A program made the position numbers and the translations under genes. The notes beneath the pieces were generated by a model. That model made no database searches. It was not told the DNA's origin and saw only the letters and a list, made by a program, of their open reading frames with translations. A stretch of DNA of 64,000 nucleotides from G963676655 sp963676655 (GTDB lineage Bacteria; Verrucomicrobiota; Lentisphaeria; Victivallales; Victivallaceae). This document shows, in pieces, positions 9,341 to 18,648 of this stretch; the first letter of the stretch is position 1; each line of letters starts with the position of its first letter. The stretch covers positions 3,782,001 through 3,846,000 of the forward strand of contig CAXXKX010000003.1 in the NCBI GenBank assembly GCA_963676655.2. The letters run 5' to 3'.

Positions 9341-9861
9341 TGGCTGATTTTTGAAATAATTATTTCCTCAATGGCAGTAAGTTTTCCCGATAATAATTTA
9401 AATCAGTGGAAAATTTGGAAGTAAATTTGATTCTATAAAAAACTCCATTTTAGCCATTTGAATTTACAAGAAACTTTGACTACTGTTTAAAACACAGACA
9501 AGCTTCTTTGATTTTAGCCTGTAACCCTTATTGAGACAATCTCCTATGCTGTTAATTTATATTACTTAAGATGTAATGATATTGATGATGCTTATTATTA
9601 ATTTGGCACATGATGTGAATATCCAATACAGGAATCTGTCGGAATGAGTTTGGAAAACTTTAAAGACAACTATATAAACAAATTTACTGTTATGAAAGGA
9701 ATCAATATTCAAGATATTCTTGGATTTAGTGGAATTGATTTATGAGGGCAATTAATATGTTTCGCAGTCGTGATTATTCAGAATGGTTGCATATTGATAA
9801 ACTAGCTGTAGTATTTAATTTGATATTTTATGAAATAAGAAAATAATGAGGTGATTATATA
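9341..9861 (+). other. 521-bp spacer between P and A1
   Basis: Partly similar to the spacer after the second prepilin gene (26793-27288), for example in the stretch around 9455-9485, so both derive from one ancestral arrangement. A 33-codon frame at 9644-9745 (starting MSLENFKDNY) has no recognised relative and may be chance. An SD-like GAGGTGAT sits just before the A1 start. Confidence 0.4.
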
Positions 9862-12800
9862 ATGAAAAAAAGTAAAAAAGCTGTAGCAATTATAGCAGTT
9901 TTAATGTTAACGGGCTTATTGGTCAAGTGTGCTGATTTATCCAGTATCAACATTCCTTTATGTAACAAGGCTCCGAAAATTGATGGAATATTAAATGACG
10001 GTTGCTGGGAGGCTGCATCGAAAATTAAGGATTTTTATATATATGCACGTGGACCGGTTGGCAGTGTCACAAATGACACAGAGCTTTTTATCACTCGTGA
10101 CAATGCCTGGCTTTACATCGGCGCGATCTGCAAAAACCCCGACATGCAGCATTTAAATCTTGCAGGAAAAAAATATGACGAACCCACAATATATAAGGAC
10201 GATGCGATCGAGGTGTTTCTTGGACGTAGTGATCAAAACGAAAAAGGCAGGTTATTCCGCTATATTGTAAATTTCGCAAATGTTCATGCCGAAATGCTGG
10301 TCACAGAGACCGGAGAGATGAAGCGGTACTGGAACATACCTTGGATTACTGCGACTAAAGCCGGAGATAAAGGTTGGACCGCAGAAATAGCTATACCATT
10401 GTTTCCCATAAACTCAACGCCTCCCAAAAAGGTAAGGATTAATTTTTGTCGTAACAGAATTCTTGTTTCTAAAGACCATATGGGGGCAAAATTGAGTGAA
10501 AAGAAAGTGATTTCATTCTGGTCATGGCCGCTGCGCGACTTAAGGCCGGATCAGTATATCGCCAATTGTGGCACATTATTGGGCCTGGATAATTTGAAGG
10601 CCCCCAAAATATTCCTTCCTCAAGCGATGGAACTGAAATTTAAACACTTCAAAATTGATAAAGGAGTTATAGGAACCTGGGAACTAATGCTTGAGAATTT
10701 TACAGATGTTCCAGGCAGGGTAATGTTTACGGTTAAAAATGGCATAGGTGACAAATGCTATCAAAAAGATGTTGAAATTGGCGGTCTTAAAACCAAAACA
10801 ATTACTTTCTCATTACCAATTGACGCAACTAAATCAGGCAACGCTCTGCTGTGTCTGAAAGACGCCGCTTCAGGCAAACAGATTCAAGTCATACCGATGG
10901 GCAAAAAAGGACGAATTTTTACTGATATTTATGCGGACCATAACTACTATACCAGCGAAAAGCAAGTAAAAGTTCGCTGCTTAATCTCACTTAATCAGAT
11001 TGAAAAGTGTGTATTCAAACTTGAAGACAACGCAGGAAGGTCAATATATCAGAATCAAGCGCGGAAAAAAATGGAGTTCTCGTTCCCCTGCGGGAAATTA
11101 AAAATAGGACCTAACAAGGTCAAGGCAGTTTTACAGCATTCAAGTGGAAAAGTTTTGGCGTCACAAGTATTGTTGCTGTTAAAGCTCGCTCCAAATCCCG
11201 GGAAGGAAATAAAGATCGATCGTTTTCGGCGGATTGTCCTTAAAAACGGGAAAGCGTTTTTCCCTTTCGGAATATATGAAAACCTGGAAATGAAAGGTTT
11301 ATATCCTGATTTCAAAAAGGCGTGCGATGAGCATTTCAGCATGCTAAAAGCAACCGGTTTTAACACTGTGATAAGGGCATATAGGCGTCTGGGCGTTGTC
11401 CGGAAAGATCCGTTTAAGGCTAATGAGTATATGGAAATGCTCAAGAAGTATGATTTGATGTTTATTGACTTTTACGGGGATTTACTATGTGCCAGATCTA
11501 AAGACCATGACTATTACGAAAAAAAAGTGCTGGCGGGATTTATGAACGACTATAATGTCATCAGTAAGAGCCCAAACCTGCTTGGTTATTATAACCTTGA
11601 CGAACCCAATCTTGGTGCATGGACGAAAAACCTGGAAATATGTGACTGGTTTTACAAGGACATGAAAAAACTCGATCCGTACCGGATAAGTTTTCTCCTG
11701 TACGCCTGTTCAATACCGCGGACAGAAAATGCGTTGACAAGTGGGGATGTCTTTGCCTATGATGCATATTATTATCCAGGCTGGAAAAAGTCGCCGAGAG
11801 GGAATATGAATTATAGCGCCAATATGACAGCTGAGTTAAATGAGCGGGTAAAACCGTTTCACAAAACCATCATGATGGTACTTCAACCAATCTCTATCGG
11901 AGTGAATAGAAGTCCGATTTCAATATCCTACCAGGAACAGATAAACCAAGCGTATGCCGCATTGATTTACGGTAGCAAGGGGATTATTTATTATCATAGT
12001 TACATTACCTGGGGAGAACACACCTGGCGGGCCTTCAAAAAACTAGCGGCCGACATAAAAATATTCGAACCAGCATTAATGTCGGAAGCTCCCGATTACC
12101 GTATTTCTTACAAGAAATCCAAGGTGGATATAACTAAAGGGATACTTCCGCAAGTTCATGTGGGTTTATTTCGTTACCCGGACGGACGTTACTTGCTTCT
12201 AATGGCTAATGGCAATTGGTATCCGATGAATATTGAGCTTAATATCCCGGGGTTGCTAAAGGCATCTGGAATTTGTGGAGACGGACAAAAATACAGTGTT
12301 GCAAAAGGAACTTTTAATGCGCGTTTTGAAAAGTATGGAGTACGGGCCATTGAGTTGAAAGTAGAAAACGTTGATGGCCCCCTGGAAATCATGGCTAAGG
12401 AATCAGGCAAGGTACCACATGACAGCAGAGTGTATGTTGAGGATATGCTTAGAATAGTGAAAAAACGGAAAAACAAAGCATTTAACCCGTCTTTTGAACT
12501 ATGCAGCGCGGTGGAAGGAGTCATTCCGGATTATTATTCTCCAGGCTTCGCCATGCCTGGTGCGGAGAAAATTGGACTTAAAGATAATAAAACCTGGGGG
12601 CTGGATACGAATAATCCGTTTTTTGGTAAATACTGTATGAGAACCGCCCACGTGGTAAATTCAATGATGTATATGCCGAAAGGCGATGCCTATCCTCAAA
12701 AATATATGTTCTCCGCCTATATGAAAGGGGATAAAAATGGAGATGAAATCGTGGTCGGCATCGCCTCCGTTGTTTCTCAGAAGTTCAAACTGACAACGGA

Positions 12801-12954
12801 ATGGAAGCGTTATTCAATGGCCTTTACAGTTGAGAAACCTGGCAACAAATCTCTTTTGCGAAGTGCTTTTTACCCTCAAAGAGGAGCTACTGTGTGGATA
12901 GATGGAATACAGGTTGAAAAAGGAGAAAAAATGACTCCGTTCAGTGAGAAATAA
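9862..12954 (+). CDS. A1: secreted CBM9-like / TIM-barrel glycosidase-like protein
   Basis: 1030 residues with an N-terminal signal peptide (hydrophobic core at about residues 8-20). Residues 30-240 look like a CBM9-type carbohydrate-binding or DOMON-like domain, opening with APKIDGILNDGCWEAASKI. A beta-rich linker domain follows to about 440. The conserved hinge APNPGKEIKIDRFRRIVL introduces a TIM-barrel-like region (about 465-760) with YYNLDEPNL, where the glutamate sits like the acid/base of GH-A clan enzymes. The C-terminus (about 875-1030) resembles a carbohydrate-binding sandwich. The nucleophile could not be assigned. The N-terminal 441 residues differ strongly from A2, while the remainder is identical to A2, so the gene is a chimera at a repeat boundary (11185). 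The enzymatic activity is inferred. Confidence 0.75.
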   Translation: MKKSKKAVAIIAVLMLTGLLVKCADLSSINIPLCNKAPKIDGILNDGCWEAASKIKDFYIYARGPVGSVTNDTELFITRDNAWLYIGAICKNPDMQHLNLAGKKYDEPTIYKDDAIEVFLGRSDQNEKGRLFRYIVNFANVHAEMLVTETGEMKRYWNIPWITATKAGDKGWTAEIAIPLFPINSTPPKKVRINFCRNRILVSKDHMGAKLSEKKVISFWSWPLRDLRPDQYIANCGTLLGLDNLKAPKIFLPQAMELKFKHFKIDKGVIGTWELMLENFTDVPGRVMFTVKNGIGDKCYQKDVEIGGLKTKTITFSLPIDATKSGNALLCLKDAASGKQIQVIPMGKKGRIFTDIYADHNYYTSEKQVKVRCLISLNQIEKCVFKLEDNAGRSIYQNQARKKMEFSFPCGKLKIGPNKVKAVLQHSSGKVLASQVLLLLKLAPNPGKEIKIDRFRRIVLKNGKAFFPFGIYENLEMKGLYPDFKKACDEHFSMLKATGFNTVIRAYRRLGVVRKDPFKANEYMEMLKKYDLMFIDFYGDLLCARSKDHDYYEKKVLAGFMNDYNVISKSPNLLGYYNLDEPNLGAWTKNLEICDWFYKDMKKLDPYRISFLLYACSIPRTENALTSGDVFAYDAYYYPGWKKSPRGNMNYSANMTAELNERVKPFHKTIMMVLQPISIGVNRSPISISYQEQINQAYAALIYGSKGIIYYHSYITWGEHTWRAFKKLAADIKIFEPALMSEAPDYRISYKKSKVDITKGILPQVHVGLFRYPDGRYLLLMANGNWYPMNIELNIPGLLKASGICGDGQKYSVAKGTFNARFEKYGVRAIELKVENVDGPLEIMAKESGKVPHDSRVYVEDMLRIVKKRKNKAFNPSFELCSAVEGVIPDYYSPGFAMPGAEKIGLKDNKTWGLDTNNPFFGKYCMRTAHVVNSMMYMPKGDAYPQKYMFSAYMKGDKNGDEIVVGIASVVSQKFKLTTEWKRYSMAFTVEKPGNKSLLRSAFYPQRGATVWIDGIQVEKGEKMTPFSEK

Positions 12955-13234
12955 AAGGTAGAGGGAGCTGATTTCAAAACTCCAGTTTGAGTATTATTTT
13001 TAGCGTTTTTAGCAAGAAAAAATAACTCAATCATTCTGCAATTTATAGATAACAAATTATTATTAAGCAGAACAATTTATGCCTTCCATGATTCCATTTT
13101 TAATTTTACATGGGAATCTTTGAAAAAGTTCTTTTTGCTCAATATTGAGGAAGCAAGCCCAATTTGCCATGCGAGGAAAAATCTGCGAAAAGTATGGGCA
13201 AAAGAGCTTTTAAATATTTTTTATCAGCTAGACA
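12955..13234 (+). other. spacer after A1, no gene seen
   Basis: AT-rich; part of the 4,395-bp repeat, so the same sequence recurs at 17350-17629. An open frame of 83 codons crosses the promoter further right but is judged spurious. Confidence 0.4.
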
Positions 13235-13308
13235 CATTAATTGTGCATATCATAGACAATATAATACAAAATCTATTTGTTGTAAATCATAATTTTGGCT
13301 ATTATACT
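13235..13308 (+). promoter_or_regulatory. AraC-type operator and promoter of B1-A2
   Basis: Left arm CATTAATTGTGCAT, four bases, right arm TAGACAATATAATACAAAA, then -35 TTGTAA (13280-13285), 17-bp spacer, -10 TATACT (13303-13308). Spacing is identical to the other copies. The B1 start lies about 100 bp downstream of the predicted transcription start. Confidence 0.75.
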
Positions 13309-13415
13309 ACATTAAACAGTTTTGTTTTAATATTAAAACAAGGAAAGGTCGCCAATTCTTTTAGTCAATAAAAATTTTTCAAAAAATTACAATAACTTTA
13401 CAAGGAAGACGCATT

Positions 13416-14243
13416 ATGAACCAGAAAATTACTCAAACATGCCGGGTTGAAAAAAACAAAGATTTTTTTCAAACGAAGACATTTTTTTATCCTAAACCAT
13501 TACTAATTGTGTTTTGTGTTTTGGTATGCTTGCTGTTAACCAGTGGAAATGTTGCCGCAGACGACACTTTAACTATTAGTAATGATGGAAAAAAGGTAAT
13601 ACTTAAAAACCGATACCTAAAGATTACAGTACCTGGATTTTATCTACAAGTTACGACTGAAGACGGGACAAAATACGCGATTGGCAACAACCTGCGCATA
13701 GCAGTGGAATCAATAGTGGAATTGGTTAATACTGAAAAAGAAAAATATATTGAGCTAAAATCAAAAAAGTTTTCCAGAGGAAAGAATAAAGATAAATATG
13801 AGTTTCTGGTCAGATTGAAACTCCGCGCCGATTCACCGGTGCTTGAAGTTGAAAGTGAATTAAAAAACCTTGAGAATACGACTGTTAACGGTTACTACTT
13901 CTGGAAAATAAATCCCGCATATTCAAATGTTTATTTTAGCAAAGGTCAATTCATAGTCGATGCTCCCGGTCATTTAAACGTGGAAGATTGGGGTTACTTT
14001 CCAGCTTCCAAAGACAAGACAGGTTTTGGACTTGCCGGGGATACAGGGCAATCAGGATTTTTCTTGTATACCATCTATCCACGTAATATATGGAAAAAAA
14101 TGGGCTGGTATATATGCAAAAAAAACAGCAAACTCCCAAAAGGCCAATCCAGTAGTATAAATTTTATTTTTGTTCCAACGAAATCCTTAGAAAAATTTCA
14201 AGAAGTCTATCAAAGTATTTCAAAAAAGAATAATACTGAATGA
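13416..14243 (+). CDS. B1: small secreted protein of unknown family
   Basis: 275 residues. A 27-residue charged N-terminal extension precedes a hydrophobic stretch (about 28-45) and a possible signal-peptidase site after NVAA. The long n-region is also present in B3, so the start is credible; an SD AAGGAAG lies upstream. The mature part is beta-rich, with alternating strands and a highly conserved patch PGHLNVEDWGYFPASKDKTG, and vaguely recalls galactose-mutarotase-like sandwiches, but I do not recognise the family. It ends 10 bp before A2, and B always precedes an A gene with this spacing, so the two products probably act together outside the cytoplasm. B2 is an identical copy. Confidence 0.75.
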   Translation: MNQKITQTCRVEKNKDFFQTKTFFYPKPLLIVFCVLVCLLLTSGNVAADDTLTISNDGKKVILKNRYLKITVPGFYLQVTTEDGTKYAIGNNLRIAVESIVELVNTEKEKYIELKSKKFSRGKNKDKYEFLVRLKLRADSPVLEVESELKNLENTTVNGYYFWKINPAYSNVYFSKGQFIVDAPGHLNVEDWGYFPASKDKTGFGLAGDTGQSGFFLYTIYPRNIWKKMGWYICKKNSKLPKGQSSSINFIFVPTKSLEKFQEVYQSISKKNNTE

Positions 14244-14253
14244 AGGATGAAAA

Positions 14254-17200
14254 ATGAGAATTGACACTCTCCACACGGTAATTTTATTTGTGGCATCAAT
14301 TTTTGCCTGTATAAACCTGAATGCCGGGGAAAAATCTGATATCACGATTCCTGTGTGCAAACAACCGCCGAAATTGAACGGGATATTAGACGACGGATGC
14401 TGGAACACGGCATCAAAAATTAAGGATTTCACAATTTACCGTAGCGGATCTGTCGGCCGTAACACGAATGACACCGAAGTTTTTCTGACCCGTGATAATA
14501 AATTCCTTTATATCGGGCTGATATGCCATAATCCTAATATGCAACATGTATCCCAGTCGGGTATGGAACATGACGACCTAGCGAATTTTTCGGATGATTC
14601 CGTAGAAATACTGTTGGGGCGGGATAATTTGGGATATTTTTACCACTACATTATCACCTGCGGTAATATACAGGGAGAAAGCCGGAGTGCAAATAGTTCC
14701 GCAACCGGCTGGAATATGCCTTGGGCGTCAGCGGCAAAAAGATCGGACAAAGGATGGATCGCCGAAATTGCCATCCCACTGTTTATAATAAATTCCCGTA
14801 AGCTTTCAGATATAGGATTAAATTTTCTCAGGAACAAAATGGAGATAGCTCTCGATAATATGGGAGCAAAAGAATCAGAGAAAAAAGTCGTGTCATGCTG
14901 GAAAATACTTAACCCGAAAGACCGCAAAACCAGTTGTCCTTCGTTTCAACCGATACCATTGAGAGGCACACAAAATATCAAGGCGGAGCCGGTGTTCCTT
15001 CCACATATTGTTAAAGTTTTACCCAAAGGGTATAAAAAAGGTCCAGACGGAAAACTTCAACAGGTTTTCGAAACGCAACTGCGTAATTATTCATATGTTT
15101 CAGGAACGGCCAAACTGGAGATTCTTGGCGAAAAGCTTGAAAAGCCCTTAGCGCAGGTAAATCAGAAAATTTCCCCCATTTCAAAGTGTAGCGCTCAGTT
15201 GAATGTCTCCTCGACCATTGACAGCGGCAAACTGTCGCTGGTGGTCTACGGGGATAATAATCTGCCGTTTCAAACAGTTTTACTCCAGAATGAAGCAGCG
15301 CTTATTTCAGATATTTTTACTGAAAGGAGTTATTATACAACGGAAAAAACGGTTAAAATCAAGGTGGAATTCAACCTTTCCGCCGCCCTTTTAAAAAATT
15401 GCATATTATTCCTTAAAGACACTAACGGGAAAAAGGTTGAAAAAGTTGTCGCACCAGCGCGTAAAATAATTATCAAGGTAGCGTCCAATAAACTGGCCGA
15501 AGGAAAAAACATTTGGAGCGCGTCCCTTGGTAGCAAAGAAAAAATAGAATATGAGAAGCGTAATCTCACTATTGTAAAACTCGCTCCAAATCCCGGGAAG
15601 GAAATAAAGATCGATCGTTTTCGGCGGATTGTCCTTAAAAACGGGAAAGCGTTTTTCCCTTTCGGAATATATGAAAACCTGGAAATGAAAGGTTTATATC
15701 CTGATTTCAAAAAGGCGTGCGATGAGCATTTCAGCATGCTAAAAGCAACCGGTTTTAACACTGTGATAAGGGCATATAGGCGTCTGGGCGTTGTCCGGAA
15801 AGATCCGTTTAAGGCTAATGAGTATATGGAAATGCTCAAGAAGTATGATTTGATGTTTATTGACTTTTACGGGGATTTACTATGTGCCAGATCTAAAGAC
15901 CATGACTATTACGAAAAAAAAGTGCTGGCGGGATTTATGAACGACTATAATGTCATCAGTAAGAGCCCAAACCTGCTTGGTTATTATAACCTTGACGAAC
16001 CCAATCTTGGTGCATGGACGAAAAACCTGGAAATATGTGACTGGTTTTACAAGGACATGAAAAAACTCGATCCGTACCGGATAAGTTTTCTCCTGTACGC
16101 CTGTTCAATACCGCGGACAGAAAATGCGTTGACAAGTGGGGATGTCTTTGCCTATGATGCATATTATTATCCAGGCTGGAAAAAGTCGCCGAGAGGGAAT
16201 ATGAATTATAGCGCCAATATGACAGCTGAGTTAAATGAGCGGGTAAAACCGTTTCACAAAACCATCATGATGGTACTTCAACCAATCTCTATCGGAGTGA
16301 ATAGAAGTCCGATTTCAATATCCTACCAGGAACAGATAAACCAAGCGTATGCCGCATTGATTTACGGTAGCAAGGGGATTATTTATTATCATAGTTACAT
16401 TACCTGGGGAGAACACACCTGGCGGGCCTTCAAAAAACTAGCGGCCGACATAAAAATATTCGAACCAGCATTAATGTCGGAAGCTCCCGATTACCGTATT
16501 TCTTACAAGAAATCCAAGGTGGATATAACTAAAGGGATACTTCCGCAAGTTCATGTGGGTTTATTTCGTTACCCGGACGGACGTTACTTGCTTCTAATGG
16601 CTAATGGCAATTGGTATCCGATGAATATTGAGCTTAATATCCCGGGGTTGCTAAAGGCATCTGGAATTTGTGGAGACGGACAAAAATACAGTGTTGCAAA
16701 AGGAACTTTTAATGCGCGTTTTGAAAAGTATGGAGTACGGGCCATTGAGTTGAAAGTAGAAAACGTTGATGGCCCCCTGGAAATCATGGCTAAGGAATCA
16801 GGCAAGGTACCACATGACAGCAGAGTGTATGTTGAGGATATGCTTAGAATAGTGAAAAAACGGAAAAACAAAGCATTTAACCCGTCTTTTGAACTATGCA
16901 GCGCGGTGGAAGGAGTCATTCCGGATTATTATTCTCCAGGCTTCGCCATGCCTGGTGCGGAGAAAATTGGACTTAAAGATAATAAAACCTGGGGGCTGGA
17001 TACGAATAATCCGTTTTTTGGTAAATACTGTATGAGAACCGCCCACGTGGTAAATTCAATGATGTATATGCCGAAAGGCGATGCCTATCCTCAAAAATAT
17101 ATGTTCTCCGCCTATATGAAAGGGGATAAAAATGGAGATGAAATCGTGGTCGGCATCGCCTCCGTTGTTTCTCAGAAGTTCAAACTGACAACGGAATGGA

Positions 17201-17349
17201 AGCGTTATTCAATGGCCTTTACAGTTGAGAAACCTGGCAACAAATCTCTTTTGCGAAGTGCTTTTTACCCTCAAAGAGGAGCTACTGTGTGGATAGATGG
17301 AATACAGGTTGAAAAAGGAGAAAAAATGACTCCGTTCAGTGAGAAATAA
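14254..17349 (+). CDS. A2: secreted CBM9-like / TIM-barrel glycosidase-like protein
   Basis: 1031 residues with signal peptide (hydrophobic core about 7-20, probable cleavage near NAG). Domain order is as in A1: CBM9-like (QPPKLNGILDDGCWNTASKI), beta-rich linker, hinge APNPGKEIKIDRFRRIVL at about 443, TIM-barrel-like region with YYNLDEPNL, C-terminal carbohydrate-binding-like sandwich. The C-terminal half is identical to A1 and the N-terminal half identical to A3, because the gene spans the junction of two tandem repeat copies. It follows B1 by 10 bp and shares its AraC-type promoter. Likely a surface or periplasmic glycan-active protein; the substrate is unknown. Confidence 0.75.
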   Translation: MRIDTLHTVILFVASIFACINLNAGEKSDITIPVCKQPPKLNGILDDGCWNTASKIKDFTIYRSGSVGRNTNDTEVFLTRDNKFLYIGLICHNPNMQHVSQSGMEHDDLANFSDDSVEILLGRDNLGYFYHYIITCGNIQGESRSANSSATGWNMPWASAAKRSDKGWIAEIAIPLFIINSRKLSDIGLNFLRNKMEIALDNMGAKESEKKVVSCWKILNPKDRKTSCPSFQPIPLRGTQNIKAEPVFLPHIVKVLPKGYKKGPDGKLQQVFETQLRNYSYVSGTAKLEILGEKLEKPLAQVNQKISPISKCSAQLNVSSTIDSGKLSLVVYGDNNLPFQTVLLQNEAALISDIFTERSYYTTEKTVKIKVEFNLSAALLKNCILFLKDTNGKKVEKVVAPARKIIIKVASNKLAEGKNIWSASLGSKEKIEYEKRNLTIVKLAPNPGKEIKIDRFRRIVLKNGKAFFPFGIYENLEMKGLYPDFKKACDEHFSMLKATGFNTVIRAYRRLGVVRKDPFKANEYMEMLKKYDLMFIDFYGDLLCARSKDHDYYEKKVLAGFMNDYNVISKSPNLLGYYNLDEPNLGAWTKNLEICDWFYKDMKKLDPYRISFLLYACSIPRTENALTSGDVFAYDAYYYPGWKKSPRGNMNYSANMTAELNERVKPFHKTIMMVLQPISIGVNRSPISISYQEQINQAYAALIYGSKGIIYYHSYITWGEHTWRAFKKLAADIKIFEPALMSEAPDYRISYKKSKVDITKGILPQVHVGLFRYPDGRYLLLMANGNWYPMNIELNIPGLLKASGICGDGQKYSVAKGTFNARFEKYGVRAIELKVENVDGPLEIMAKESGKVPHDSRVYVEDMLRIVKKRKNKAFNPSFELCSAVEGVIPDYYSPGFAMPGAEKIGLKDNKTWGLDTNNPFFGKYCMRTAHVVNSMMYMPKGDAYPQKYMFSAYMKGDKNGDEIVVGIASVVSQKFKLTTEWKRYSMAFTVEKPGNKSLLRSAFYPQRGATVWIDGIQVEKGEKMTPFSEK

Positions 17350-17629
17350 AAGGTAGAGGGAGCTGATTTCAAAACTCCAGTTTGAGTATTATTTTTAGCG
17401 TTTTTAGCAAGAAAAAATAACTCAATCATTCTGCAATTTATAGATAACAAATTATTATTAAGCAGAACAATTTATGCCTTCCATGATTCCATTTTTAATT
17501 TTACATGGGAATCTTTGAAAAAGTTCTTTTTGCTCAATATTGAGGAAGCAAGCCCAATTTGCCATGCGAGGAAAAATCTGCGAAAAGTATGGGCAAAAGA
17601 GCTTTTAAATATTTTTTATCAGCTAGACA
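17350..17629 (+). other. spacer after A2, no gene seen
   Basis: Exact copy of the spacer at 12955-13234. Confidence 0.4.
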
Positions 17630-17703
17630 CATTAATTGTGCATATCATAGACAATATAATACAAAATCTATTTGTTGTAAATCATAATTTTGGCTATTAT
17701 ACT
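17630..17703 (+). promoter_or_regulatory. AraC-type operator and promoter of B2-A3
   Basis: Duplicate of 13235-13308 carried by the tandem repeat: -35 at 17675-17680 and -10 at 17698-17703. Each B-A unit therefore carries its own regulated promoter. Confidence 0.75.
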
Positions 17704-17810
17704 ACATTAAACAGTTTTGTTTTAATATTAAAACAAGGAAAGGTCGCCAATTCTTTTAGTCAATAAAAATTTTTCAAAAAATTACAATAACTTTACAAGG
17801 AAGACGCATT

Positions 17811-18638
17811 ATGAACCAGAAAATTACTCAAACATGCCGGGTTGAAAAAAACAAAGATTTTTTTCAAACGAAGACATTTTTTTATCCTAAACCATTACTA
17901 ATTGTGTTTTGTGTTTTGGTATGCTTGCTGTTAACCAGTGGAAATGTTGCCGCAGACGACACTTTAACTATTAGTAATGATGGAAAAAAGGTAATACTTA
18001 AAAACCGATACCTAAAGATTACAGTACCTGGATTTTATCTACAAGTTACGACTGAAGACGGGACAAAATACGCGATTGGCAACAACCTGCGCATAGCAGT
18101 GGAATCAATAGTGGAATTGGTTAATACTGAAAAAGAAAAATATATTGAGCTAAAATCAAAAAAGTTTTCCAGAGGAAAGAATAAAGATAAATATGAGTTT
18201 CTGGTCAGATTGAAACTCCGCGCCGATTCACCGGTGCTTGAAGTTGAAAGTGAATTAAAAAACCTTGAGAATACGACTGTTAACGGTTACTACTTCTGGA
18301 AAATAAATCCCGCATATTCAAATGTTTATTTTAGCAAAGGTCAATTCATAGTCGATGCTCCCGGTCATTTAAACGTGGAAGATTGGGGTTACTTTCCAGC
18401 TTCCAAAGACAAGACAGGTTTTGGACTTGCCGGGGATACAGGGCAATCAGGATTTTTCTTGTATACCATCTATCCACGTAATATATGGAAAAAAATGGGC
18501 TGGTATATATGCAAAAAAAACAGCAAACTCCCAAAAGGCCAATCCAGTAGTATAAATTTTATTTTTGTTCCAACGAAATCCTTAGAAAAATTTCAAGAAG
18601 TCTATCAAAGTATTTCAAAAAAGAATAATACTGAATGA
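17811..18638 (+). CDS. B2: small secreted protein of unknown family (identical to B1)
   Basis: 275 residues, identical in sequence to B1 and located in the second tandem copy. It has the same charged N-terminal extension, hydrophobic signal segment and beta-rich mature part. It is followed after 10 bp by A3. If the duplication is real, it doubles the dose of the B product; if it is an assembly artefact, B1 and B2 are one gene. Confidence 0.72.
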   Translation: MNQKITQTCRVEKNKDFFQTKTFFYPKPLLIVFCVLVCLLLTSGNVAADDTLTISNDGKKVILKNRYLKITVPGFYLQVTTEDGTKYAIGNNLRIAVESIVELVNTEKEKYIELKSKKFSRGKNKDKYEFLVRLKLRADSPVLEVESELKNLENTTVNGYYFWKINPAYSNVYFSKGQFIVDAPGHLNVEDWGYFPASKDKTGFGLAGDTGQSGFFLYTIYPRNIWKKMGWYICKKNSKLPKGQSSSINFIFVPTKSLEKFQEVYQSISKKNNTE

Positions 18639-18648
18639 AGGATGAAAA

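Larger units (their letters stand above)
11185..15579 (+). repeat. 4,395-bp tandem repeat, copy 1
   Basis: Begins inside A1 at the hinge codons (CTCGCTCCAAATCCCGGG) and runs through the rest of A1, the spacer with its AraC-type promoter, B1 and the N-terminal half of A2. It appears identical to copy 2 (offset 4,395 bp) wherever compared, including non-coding DNA. Confidence 0.9.

Noticed and set aside
13120..13371. 83-codon open frame in the spacer before B1 (and its copy at 17515-17766)
   Set aside because: It runs through the AraC-type operator and both promoter boxes, has no ribosome site of note and no recognisable features; it appears twice only because the spacer is duplicated.
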